This document shows positions 24,423-31,289 of a stretch of DNA of 64,000 nucleotides, in pieces. The notes beneath the pieces are model-generated. The model saw nothing but the letters and a program-made list of their open reading frames with translations. It was not told the origin of the DNA and made no database searches. The position numbers were made by a program, and so were the translations under genes. The stretch is from positions 1-64,000 of the forward strand of contig NZ_BAGK01000045.1 in the NCBI RefSeq assembly GCF_000308795.1. Direction: 5' to 3'. Each line of letters begins with the position of its first letter. Position 1 is the stretch's first letter. This DNA is from Nocardia thailandica NBRC 100428 (GTDB lineage: Bacteria > Actinomycetota > Actinomycetes > Mycobacteriales > Mycobacteriaceae).

Positions 24423-26267
24423 GTGGACCGCAAGAGCATATCCAGCGCACCCCGCCGTGTCGCCGACGCGCTCACACCCCGCTGCGCACCCATCGCCGCG
24501 CTGTGGGACGCCGAGTCCCAGCGCCGCCGCGACCTGCGCTCCCCCGAGCACCTCGCCGCGCTGATCGCGGCACAGGGCGCTCACCGCGCCGCGCGGGCGA
24601 CAGCGACCCGCGCGCGCCGCGAACGCAAGTTGGCCAAGGCGTCGACGCGGTGGCCGCTGGCGTCCTCGCGCCGCGCCGCCCGCACCTCGCACCGCGCCGC
24701 CCGCCGGCACCTCCGCGTCACCCGCGCCGCGCTGCGCACCGCCCACCGCCACTACCCGCCGACGCTGTGGGCGGTCACCGGCCGCGTGCACGCCGTGCAC
24801 ACCGGCGCCACCGCGCTGGCCGCGTGGTGGTGGGCATGGTGGCCGCTCGCCATCTCGGCGGTCGTCCTGGCCGGCCACCTCGCCGTGCTGTGGCTCGGCC
24901 ACCGCAGCCCCGGCCCCCTCGACCTGCCCGACGGCCTCACCGCCGAGGAGCGCCGCCTCGCTGGCCGACTCGACCCCCGCTGGTGGACGGCCGCGGCCGA
25001 GGAGCGCGGGCTGGCGGGCACCCTGCCCGTACCGGCCGAGCTCACGGCGGCCGGGCTGGTCTCGCACGTGCGCCTGGACGGCCGATGGACCCCCGCCGCG
25101 CTGCGTGCTCGCACAGCCGAGATTCGGGCGCTGCTCGGCGCCCGCACGGATCTGCGCATCGAGGTCTCCGACGGCAGCCACGGCGACCGCGCCACGATCA
25201 CGCTGCGCACCCGCTCGGCCGCCGACGGCATCGACCTCACCGGCTGGGAGCCCGGCGCACCGTGGGGCGTCGACACGGTCACCGGCTCGCCGGTGCACCT
25301 CCTGCTCGGCGTGCGCCTCCTGGTCGCCGGGGTGAGCGGCGCAGGGAAGTCCTGGTCGCTGCGGCCGCTCATGGCCGAGGCGTCCGAGCGCCCTGACCAC
25401 CGGCTCGTGCTCATCGACCTCAAGCGCGTCGAAGCCCGCTGCTGGCAGCACCGCGCCCGCACGGCCGTCACAGTGGACGAGATCGCCGCCGTTGTGGACG
25501 AGTTGGTCGTTGAGATGGACGACCGTCTGGCCGTGATCCCGGCCGGCGAGGACGTGATCGAGATCAACACTGACCGGCCGCGCATCACCGTGGTGGTAGA
25601 CGAGGGCTCCGAGCTGCTCGCGGTCGCCCGCGGCGAGTACGCGCGGATCATGGACGGCCTTCGCTCCATCTCCCGCATCGGCCGCGCCGTCGAAGTCATC
25701 GTCGTGTGGACCACCCAGAAGCCGACCATGTCCGGCCCGACGCCCGGTCTGGATCCGCAGATCAGCGGCCAGATCACCACCCGCGTCGCCCTCGCATTGT
25801 CCACGGCCGGGGAGTGCCGGGTGGTGATGGGGGAGGACGCCACAGAGCTCGGCTGGCACGCCCACCAGCTGCCGAGGCCGGGGCATGCGCTGATCCGGTC
25901 GGGGCCGGAGTCGCAGCCACACCCGGTGCGCGTGCGGGCGATCTCTCCGCGCGAGGTGATCGCCCTGCCCGCCCGGCCGATCTGGCAGGGCCGCGCGCCC
26001 CTGTTCGCGGTGCCCACTGTCGAAGCGGCGCAGGTGGACAGGCCGGCCTCGAACCAGGATCGCGTGCTCGATGCCGTGCGCGAGGGACACACCACGGTGG
26101 CCGCGGTGGCTGCCGCGACCGGGCTAAACAAGGGCACAGTGTCCGCGCAGATCAAGCGCCTGGTCGGGGCGGGTGATCTGGTGCGCAGTGGGACGGGGAT
26201 CGTGGCCATTGAGATGGACCCACCGGACCGGTTGGACACGGTCCGCACCGCCCATGCGGCGAGCTGA
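24423..26267 (+). CDS. FtsK/SpoIIIE-like DNA translocase
   Basis: A 614-residue protein. A basic N-terminal region is followed by two membrane segments at about 120-165 ('AWWWAWWPLAISAVVLAGHL'). The motor has Walker A 'LVAGVSGAGKS' at about 299-309 and Walker B 'ITVVVDEGSELL' at about 387-398, then 'IVVWTTQKPTMSG', and ends with a winged-helix-like segment ('VAAATGLNKGTVSAQIKRLV') near 560. GTG 24423 follows AGGAGAG. Such motors pump dsDNA in chromosome partition and, as TraB/TraSA, in actinomycete conjugation; inside a phage the role is unclear. Confidence 0.88.
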   Translation: MDRKSISSAPRRVADALTPRCAPIAALWDAESQRRRDLRSPEHLAALIAAQGAHRAARATATRARRERKLAKASTRWPLASSRRAARTSHRAARRHLRVTRAALRTAHRHYPPTLWAVTGRVHAVHTGATALAAWWWAWWPLAISAVVLAGHLAVLWLGHRSPGPLDLPDGLTAEERRLAGRLDPRWWTAAAEERGLAGTLPVPAELTAAGLVSHVRLDGRWTPAALRARTAEIRALLGARTDLRIEVSDGSHGDRATITLRTRSAADGIDLTGWEPGAPWGVDTVTGSPVHLLLGVRLLVAGVSGAGKSWSLRPLMAEASERPDHRLVLIDLKRVEARCWQHRARTAVTVDEIAAVVDELVVEMDDRLAVIPAGEDVIEINTDRPRITVVVDEGSELLAVARGEYARIMDGLRSISRIGRAVEVIVVWTTQKPTMSGPTPGLDPQISGQITTRVALALSTAGECRVVMGEDATELGWHAHQLPRPGHALIRSGPESQPHPVRVRAISPREVIALPARPIWQGRAPLFAVPTVEAAQVDRPASNQDRVLDAVREGHTTVAAVAAATGLNKGTVSAQIKRLVGAGDLVRSGTGIVAIEMDPPDRLDTVRTAHAAS

Positions 26268-26375
26268 CCACCTAGCGGGGCAGGTGCTGAAGTACCGGTT
26301 GGTATTCAGCACCATCCCGGCTGGTCGCGATCAGATTGTGGTCACATCCTCATGCTGGATCATGCAAAGGCGCGC

Positions 26376-26381
26376 TATGGT
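26376..26381 (+). promoter_or_regulatory. Leaderless-type -10 (TATGGT) of the toxin-antitoxin-like pair
   Basis: TATGGT lies 6 nt before ATG 26388. No Shine-Dalgarno precedes that ATG. The same TATGGT-plus-start arrangement occurs at the xth end of the prophage. The 108 bp upstream to the translocase stop holds no other gene. Confidence 0.4.
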
Positions 26382-26387
26382 GGCCGA

Positions 26388-26546
26388 ATGGGCAGCGAGA
26401 AGGCAGCGGGGGCGCAGCGACGGGCAACGGTCGACGTCACGAGGGTACGTCGTGGCCAGATCGAGCAGATGCGGGCAGAACGACCCGGTCCGAGTGCGCA
26501 ATTCAAGGCGACCATTCAGAAGGTGGCTGCGAACCGCCATCGCTGA
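26388..26546 (+). CDS. Small protein coupled to GNAT toxin-like gene (antitoxin candidate)
   Basis: A 52-residue basic protein ('TRVRRGQIEQMRAERPGPSA'). Its TGA overlaps the ATG of the GNAT gene. GNAT toxins are normally preceded by a ribbon-helix-helix antitoxin of ~90 residues; this one is shorter and I see no clear RHH pattern, so the antitoxin role rests on gene order alone. Third-position GC is lower than in neighbours, suggesting separate acquisition. Confidence 0.5.
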   Translation: MGSEKAAGAQRRATVDVTRVRRGQIEQMRAERPGPSAQFKATIQKVAANRHR

Positions 26547-27064
26547 TGATTGAGCAGTACAAGGTGGCCCGTCTTCGGGAGGACCACTACATCAACATGT
26601 TCGACTGCGGCGAGCCATCAATGGACGACTGGCTGGTCAAGCATGCCTTTGCCGATCAGGAGGCCGGTATCTCCGCTACCCACGTCTGGGAGCAGGAGGG
26701 TGGCATGGTCTTCGGGTACTTCACCCTCGTGCCGACCATCGTGGGCGAGGAAGACGGCCCGTTCTGGAAGAAGCTCAAGCCCCGGTCGTTCCCCAGGCAG
26801 CAGGCGCCCGGCGTACTCATCGGCAAGATCGCCCTCGACCAGCAACTGCGCGGCCAGGGGCTCGGCGAATGGCTGTTTGCCGAGGCGTTCGTTCTGGCCA
26901 TCGACGCGATGCAGATCATCGGCGGAGTGTTCCTGGTGATCGAGCCCATGGACGGCCGGCCCAAGCTCCGTGCAATGTACGAGAAGTTCGGCTTCAGGAC
27001 CCTCGATGGGACCAACCGCATGTACATGGAGGTCAAGGACTTCATGCAGGGCACGCCGTTCTGA
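26546..27064 (+). CDS. GNAT acetyltransferase of the TacT/AtaT toxin type
   Basis: A 172-residue GNAT protein. The N-terminal 'NMFDCGEPSMDDWLVKHAFA' (Cys-Gly then a C-terminal 'LxxxA' helix), 'VFGYFTLVP', 'LIGKIALDQQLRGQGLGEWL' (acetyl-CoA loop R-GQGLG) and 'YEKFGFRTLD' match the TacT/AtaT/ItaT group, which acetylate the amino group of charged tRNAs and block translation. Coupling to a small upstream gene fits a toxin-antitoxin pair, probably a moron expressed from the prophage. Base composition is lower in GC than its neighbours. Confidence 0.78.
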   Translation: MIEQYKVARLREDHYINMFDCGEPSMDDWLVKHAFADQEAGISATHVWEQEGGMVFGYFTLVPTIVGEEDGPFWKKLKPRSFPRQQAPGVLIGKIALDQQLRGQGLGEWLFAEAFVLAIDAMQIIGGVFLVIEPMDGRPKLRAMYEKFGFRTLDGTNRMYMEVKDFMQGTPF

Positions 27065-27096
27065 CCCGGCCGGATCAAGATCGGCGTGTCCGGTGC

Positions 27097-27122
27097 TTGA
27101 CACGCTACGTCTGCTGTAGTGT
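27097..27122 (+). promoter_or_regulatory. Candidate promoter before the tRNA and late region
   Basis: A perfect TTGACA (27097-27102) is followed by TAGTGT (27117-27122) at a short 14-bp spacing. It is the best -35 box in the prophage, and would read through a hairpin into the tRNA and possibly the late genes. The sub-optimal spacing keeps confidence low. Confidence 0.35.
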
Positions 27123-27132
27123 CTAGAGTGCG

Positions 27133-27161
27133 CGAGGAGTGGGCCACAGGCTCACTCCTCG
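27133..27161 (+). terminator. Hairpin between promoter and tRNA
   Basis: CGAGGAGTG / CACTCCTCG, 9 bp, extended by a G-T pair and GCC/GGC over an ACA loop, so up to 13 paired positions. It follows the candidate promoter by about 10 nt and precedes the tRNA by 64 nt. No long U-tract; it may be an attenuator or a processing structure. Confidence 0.45.
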
Positions 27162-27224
27162 TTCGCGTTTCTGCCGCGCGCTCGTCCCATCGACCCGACC
27201 TCGCCCGGCCGGCGCGCGGCTCTC

Positions 27225-27298
27225 AGCAGAGTGGAGCAGCTCGGTAGCTCGCCTGGCTCATACCCAGGAGGTCGCGGGTCCGAATCCCGCCTCTGCTA
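27225..27298 (+). tRNA. tRNA with CAU anticodon (Met, initiator-like)
   Basis: 74 nt without encoded CCA. The acceptor stem AGCAGAG/CTCTGCT pairs fully; anticodon stem CCTGG/CCAGG holds loop CTCATAC (anticodon CAT at 27259-27261); T stem GCGGG/CCCGC holds loop TCCGAAT. The D arm (TGGAGCAGCTCGGTAGCTCG) has A11:U24 and matches actinobacterial initiator tRNA, and two of the three initiator G:C pairs in the anticodon stem remain. Position 1-72 is A:U rather than the usual mismatch. A lysidine-type Ile tRNA is less likely. Confidence 0.88.
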
Positions 27299-27475
27299 CG
27301 ACAGCGCGTCAACCCGAATCCACCGGCGCGACCATTGGCGCACCGGCACAGCTCGGCAAGCAGCCCAATGCGGGCCCGGCTCTCTACGACGGCCGCGCCC
27401 AATCCAACCCGTGCTGCACGCGCGGGGGCCTCGCTGCGCGCTGCCCATCCCTCGCCCTCCTGAAGGAGATTCGCC

Positions 27476-27577
27476 ATGCTCAGCACCCTCTCGGCCATCG
27501 CCGGTGACATCGACTGGAAGCTCCTCGGCCAGGCCCTCGTGGACGTGGCCGGCGCCATCATCGGCGCGCTGCTGTGA
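27476..27577 (+). CDS. Micro-ORF (33 aa), membrane-like
   Basis: ATG 27476 has AAGGAGAT at ideal spacing, the strongest ribosome site in this segment. Hydrophobic C-terminal half ('VDVAGAIIGALL'). First of five overlapping tiny frames before HNH. The 177 bp between the tRNA and this ORF hold nothing that I can name. Confidence 0.5.
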   Translation: MLSTLSAIAGDIDWKLLGQALVDVAGAIIGALL

Positions 27578-27723
27578 CCATCGTCGATGCGATCGGCACT
27601 GCGGCCGAGAGGCTGTGCCTGATGCTCGGCATCGGCCTCGACCGGTCCGCCATCGACGAGATCCTTAGCCCTGTCGCTGAGGATATTCAGCTGGCATACA
27701 CGCACTGGGTGGCGTTCTCGTGA
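27574..27723 (+). CDS. Small protein (49 aa)
   Basis: GTG 27574 overlaps the previous stop. Helical ('GTAAERLCLMLGIGLDRSAI'); no family recognised. Confidence 0.45.
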   Translation: MTIVDAIGTAAERLCLMLGIGLDRSAIDEILSPVAEDIQLAYTHWVAFS

Positions 27724-27818
27724 TCGCTACCCTGCTCGCTTGCCTGCTGCACCAGCCGGTCCGCACGCTGGAACAGCCGCTGGTCTACACCACGCCGCTC
27801 GGCGTGTGGAGCTGGTAG
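27720..27818 (+). CDS. Micro-ORF (32 aa)
   Basis: GTG 27720 overlaps the previous stop. Begins 'MIATLLACLLHQPVRTLEQP', a short hydrophobic start. No family recognised; support is from the overlap only. Confidence 0.35.
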   Translation: MIATLLACLLHQPVRTLEQPLVYTTPLGVWSW

Positions 27819-27820
27819 CT

Positions 27821-27982
27821 GTGACCGCCGAGGAGATGGCACTGGCCACGGCCGAGGCTGTGCTGGACATCTCCTTGGCGAGCATGGCCATCGGCGCCAG
27901 CGAGGAACAGACCGACGCAGCGCTGGAACTCGCCGAGGACATGGCGCTGGCGTTGCTGCAGGACGAGGCCGACGATGCCTGA
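27821..27982 (+). CDS. Small acidic helical protein (53 aa)
   Basis: GTG 27821 lies 2 nt after the previous stop. Entirely helical with Ala/Glu/Leu repeats ('MALATAEAVLDISLASMAIG'). No family recognised. Confidence 0.45.
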   Translation: MTAEEMALATAEAVLDISLASMAIGASEEQTDAALELAEDMALALLQDEADDA

Positions 27983-28055
27983 CTGGCTCGACCGAGCCGT
28001 CGTAAGGCTCGTCGCCTGGCTGATCGCTGTGGCCGGCTGGAGCCGCTGGCCGTGA
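27975..28055 (+). CDS. Micro-ORF (26 aa), amphipathic
   Basis: ATG 27975 overlaps the previous gene by 8 nt and its TGA overlaps the HNH start. Trp-rich hydrophobic peptide ('LVAWLIAVAGWSRW'). Supported only by gene packing. Confidence 0.35.
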   Translation: MPDWLDRAVVRLVAWLIAVAGWSRWP

Positions 28056-28345
28056 GTTGGTCGACCGAACCCGGCCGATACCGCGGCGTCCCTCGCGCCC
28101 TAGCCGACGACATCCGCGCCCGCGACCAGCACACCTGCCAGGCCGCGGACTGCGGTGCCTTCGGCCACGAGGTCGACCACATCACCCCGGTCTCGGCCGG
28201 CGGCACCGACGACCCCGGCAACCTGCGCACCCTGTGCGCCGAGCACCACCGCGCCAAGACCCAGGCCGAGGCCGCCGCTGCGCGCGCCGCACGCCAGGCC
28301 GCCGGCCGACTGCCCGTCGAGCAGCACCCCGGGCTCATTCGTTAG
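28052..28345 (+). CDS. HNH endonuclease
   Basis: A 97-residue HNH protein: Cys residues in 'HTCQAADCG', then 'HEVDHITPVSAGGTDDPGNL' and 'LCAEHHRAKTQ' form the H-N-H metal site. Free-standing HNH proteins next to terminase genes are needed for DNA packaging in many siphophages. It converges with the leftward primase-like gene (stops overlap by 4 nt) and lies ~0.8 kb before the small terminase. Confidence 0.88.
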   Translation: MSWSTEPGRYRGVPRALADDIRARDQHTCQAADCGAFGHEVDHITPVSAGGTDDPGNLRTLCAEHHRAKTQAEAAAARAARQAAGRLPVEQHPGLIR

Positions 28346-28857
28346 ACCGAGGCGAACCGCTCGCCGGTCACCGCGATGAACCGGGCCCGCGAGTAGTACG
28401 AGACCCGCTGCCCCACAACCGCCGGCCCCTCCTCGCCCCGCACGAACACGTGCAGTCCGCGGCCCGACATCGACCTCTCCACCCACAGCGCTCGCGGCCC
28501 CACGCGGCACAGCACCGCGGCCGCGTCAGGATGCAGCCGGCCGTCCTCGTCCAGCACGCCGTCCAGGTCCCAGCACGCCAGCCCAGCACCCAGCATCACG
28601 CCACACTCACGGCCGGCCACGTGCCGATGCTCGGTCCAGGTCGACGGGTCCGTGGTCGAGGCGGGACGACCCGACAGCTGGACCGGCCGCTTGCCCTGGC
28701 GCCTGGTCCACCGAGGCAGGGCCGTCAGGGCCCCGGGCACCTCGACAGGCAGGCGCTGCTTGCGCTTGCGGCACCGCTGACCGCACACGGCCGGCCGAGG
28801 ACCACGGCCCGACCACGCGAAGGGTCGGCCGCACACCTGGCACGAGCACTCGATCAT
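28342..28857 (-). CDS. Zinc-finger / prim-pol-like domain protein
   Basis: A 171-residue protein on the opposite strand to all its neighbours. A Cys4 finger opens it (C6, C9, C25, C29), then 'WTRRQGKRPVQLSGRPASTT' and, near residue 95, 'ACWDLDGVLDEDGRL' followed by 'SMSGRGLHVFVRG', a pattern like the catalytic Asp-x-Asp strand and the following His strand of prim-pol proteins. 'SYYSRARFIAVTGERF' ends the fold. It is probably an independent primase-like or replication accessory protein with its own promoter in the 285-bp gap upstream. Confidence 0.7.
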   Translation of the reverse strand: MIECSCQVCGRPFAWSGRGPRPAVCGQRCRKRKQRLPVEVPGALTALPRWTRRQGKRPVQLSGRPASTTDPSTWTEHRHVAGRECGVMLGAGLACWDLDGVLDEDGRLHPDAAAVLCRVGPRALWVERSMSGRGLHVFVRGEEGPAVVGQRVSYYSRARFIAVTGERFASV

Positions 28858-29142
28858 GCCCTCGATTCTACCCGGCTGACCTGCGGTTTGTCCCGAGTAA
28901 CGCCAGGCTGCCAGGGACAGGCACGAGCAGCCGGCCAGGGTCGCCGCGACCCCCTCGCAGCCACCAGGCCAGCCCACGAGCCAGCCAGCCCCCCGCAGCA
29001 GGGGAGGGGGTGCACCCCCCGCCCTCGCCCAGCTCGGGCGGAGCGCATAGCACCTCCGACCATGCGTGCGCCGTCTGGGGGATTTGCCCAGCACGACCGA
29101 TCAGCCAGCCGCCCAGGAGGCGGCCACGACCCAGGAGGTCAC
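28858..29142. other. Gene-poor gap before the terminase genes
   Basis: 285 bp without a supportable gene. It contains clusters of CCAGCCAGC-type repeats (28970-28990 and 29098-29112), a palindrome GGGGGTGCACCCCC at 29006-29019, and the start signals of the divergent genes. Its position suggests it could hold cos or pac, but I see nothing diagnostic. Confidence 0.4.
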
Positions 29143-29517
29143 ATGGCACCCAGGACACCTCGACAGACCGCACCGAAGGGGCTCGGCGCTCCCGGCCGGG
29201 CGCTGTGGCGTGACGTCACCGCGAAGTACCAGCTGCGCGCCGATGAGATGCGCGTCCTCGAGGCGGCCTGCCGCGAGGCCGACCTCATCGACCGGCTGGA
29301 GACGGAGATGCCGGCCGCGAAGCTGATCGTCACCGGGTCGCAGGGGCAGCCGGTGATCAACCCGATGATCCCCGAGCTGCGGCAGCACCGCGCCACCATG
29401 GCGCAGCTGCTGCGCCAGCTGAAGCTGCCCGACGAGGGCGCCTCGGCCGAGCAGCGCTCCAACGCCGCTCGCGACGCCGCGAACGCCCGCTGGGGCAACC
29501 GTGGCCGTACCGCGTAA
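29143..29517 (+). CDS. terS: Terminase small subunit (P27-type)
   Basis: A 124-residue protein beginning with the basic 'RTPRQTAPKGLGAPGRALWR' characteristic of P27-family small terminases of actinophages, followed by helices 'DEMRVLEAACREADLIDRLE' and 'RQHRATMAQLLRQLKLP'. It recognises phage DNA and delivers it to the large subunit for packaging. CCAGGAGGT lies just before the ATG. It overlaps terL by 17 nt. Confidence 0.83.
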   Translation: MAPRTPRQTAPKGLGAPGRALWRDVTAKYQLRADEMRVLEAACREADLIDRLETEMPAAKLIVTGSQGQPVINPMIPELRQHRATMAQLLRQLKLPDEGASAEQRSNAARDAANARWGNRGRTA

Positions 29518-31276
29518 CGCCGGCCCGGCGCTGATCCACACCCACGAGGACGAGTACCGGCAGATCATCCGCTGGTACGAGGACATGCTGGCCTCGACTC
29601 CGCCGCCGGTCGACCTCGAATGGGAGCCGGTCCGAATCGGTCCGACCTGGCAGTGGGACAACGGGTGGCACCTGCCACGGATCTCGTTGGGCTGGACTGT
29701 CCTGGCCTGGTGCGGGAAGTGGCTGACCGACAAGCACGGGCGCCAGTGGCAGTTCACGCCCGAGCAGGCGCGGTTCCTGCTGTGGTACTTCGCGCTGGAC
29801 GAGACTGGCGACTTCACCTACCACTCGGCCGTCCTGCAGCGCTGCAAGGGACACGGCAAGGACCCGGTCGCGGCGTGCCTGGCCGCGGCCGCTTGCTTCG
29901 CCCCGGTGACCTTCGACCACTGGGACGGTGACCGGCCCGTCGGCCGGGAAGAGCCGGCCGCCTGGGTCCAGGCCGTGGCCGTCAGCCAGGAGCAGACGAA
30001 GAACACCATGCGGCTGTTCCCGTCGCTCATCCCGGCAGCGACCCGGCGCCACTACGGCATCCAGATCGGCAAGCTGAATGTGTACGGGCTCGGCGACACT
30101 CGGCAGATCGAAGCCGTGACCAGCTCGCCGCTGGCGATCGAGGGTGGCCGGCCGACCCTGGTAATCCGCGGCGAGACCCAGAACTGGGTCTCCAGCAACG
30201 GCGGCCACGAGATGGCCGGTGCGCTCGAGGGCAACGCGGCCAAGTCCGAGGGCGGCGCCGCGCGGATCCTCGACATCTGCAACGCCTACCGGCCCGGCGA
30301 GGACTCCGTCGGCGAGCGAGTGCGCGACGGCTACGAGTCCACCCTGGGCGACAACCCCCGCGCCATGGAGTTCGGCCTCCTCTACGACAGCCTGGAGGCC
30401 CCACCCGACGCCCCGCTCACCGCCGAGGCCGCACCGGCCGTGGTCAGGTCGATCGCGGGGGACTCGTACTGGCTCGACACCCGCCCCGGCGGCCGCATCG
30501 TGAAGTCGATCCTCAACCCGGCCAACTCGCCGAGCGAGTCCCGCCGCAAGTGGTACAACCAGATCGTCGCCACGGCCGACGCCTGGATGACCCGCCAGCA
30601 GTGGGATGCCCTCGAGGAGACCGGCTACCGGCCGGCCGCAGGCGCGCGCGTGTTTCTATTCGGCGACGGGTCCAAGAGCGACGACGCCACCGTGCTGATC
30701 GGCTGCGACCTCGACACGGGCAACGTCTGGCCGGTCGGCATCTGGCAGCGGCCCGTCGGCCTGGACGCCAAGGACCGCTGGATCATCGACCGGGACGCCG
30801 TCGACCACGCTGTCCGGGACGCCGTCGAGCACTGGAACGTCCTCGGCCTGTGGTGGGACCCCTCCGACGCCCGCGACGACGAATCGGGCGAACGGTTCTG
30901 GGAGTCCTACTGCGACGCCTGGGCCAAGCTCAAGGACTGGGAGCTCCCCGCGGTGTCCACCGGCGACTTCCGCCACCCGGTCATCTGGGACATGCGCTGG
31001 ATCCGCCACCAGAAGCTGTTCGTCGAGGCCGCGGAACGGTTCGTCTCCGACGTGCTGGCCAAAGCATTCCGGCACTCCGGCGACAAGCGCCATGCCCAGC
31101 AGGTCTACAACGCGCGGCGCCGGCCGAACAAGTACGGCGTCTCGCTCGGCAAGGAACACCGCGAGAGCGCGAAGAAGGTGGACGCGGCTGTCGGCTCTGT
31201 CGGCGCGCGCCTCATGCGCTGGATGTGGCTGTCCGTCGATCGCGTCGAACAGACCGGCGAAGCCGTCTTCTACTGA
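29501..31276 (+). CDS. terL: Terminase large subunit
   Basis: A 591-residue packaging motor. The N-terminal ATPase has an unusual Walker A, 'RCKGHGKDPVAA' at about 113-124, of the 'KGxGKD' form seen in actinophage terminases, and a Walker B/coupling region 'LVIRGETQNW' at about 219-228. The C-terminal nuclease has 'VFLFGDGSKSDDAT' near 385 with catalytic Asp residues and 'GLWWDPSDARDD' later. It cuts concatemers and pumps DNA into the prohead. GTG 29501 lies inside terS. Confidence 0.93.
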   Translation: MAVPRNAGPALIHTHEDEYRQIIRWYEDMLASTPPPVDLEWEPVRIGPTWQWDNGWHLPRISLGWTVLAWCGKWLTDKHGRQWQFTPEQARFLLWYFALDETGDFTYHSAVLQRCKGHGKDPVAACLAAAACFAPVTFDHWDGDRPVGREEPAAWVQAVAVSQEQTKNTMRLFPSLIPAATRRHYGIQIGKLNVYGLGDTRQIEAVTSSPLAIEGGRPTLVIRGETQNWVSSNGGHEMAGALEGNAAKSEGGAARILDICNAYRPGEDSVGERVRDGYESTLGDNPRAMEFGLLYDSLEAPPDAPLTAEAAPAVVRSIAGDSYWLDTRPGGRIVKSILNPANSPSESRRKWYNQIVATADAWMTRQQWDALEETGYRPAAGARVFLFGDGSKSDDATVLIGCDLDTGNVWPVGIWQRPVGLDAKDRWIIDRDAVDHAVRDAVEHWNVLGLWWDPSDARDDESGERFWESYCDAWAKLKDWELPAVSTGDFRHPVIWDMRWIRHQKLFVEAAERFVSDVLAKAFRHSGDKRHAQQVYNARRRPNKYGVSLGKEHRESAKKVDAAVGSVGARLMRWMWLSVDRVEQTGEAVFY

Positions 31277-31289
31277 TGAGCGAGGTGAA

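Noticed and set aside
26336..26545. Reading the GNAT gene from an ATG at 26336
   Set aside because: The first 70 residues would lie antisense-like over the coupled small gene and have no GNAT features; ATG 26546 fits the family and the overlap.
29006..29019. Palindrome GGGGGTGCACCCCC as a cos site
   Set aside because: Placed suggestively before the terminases, but cos overhangs cannot be identified from one palindrome; left as an annotation only.
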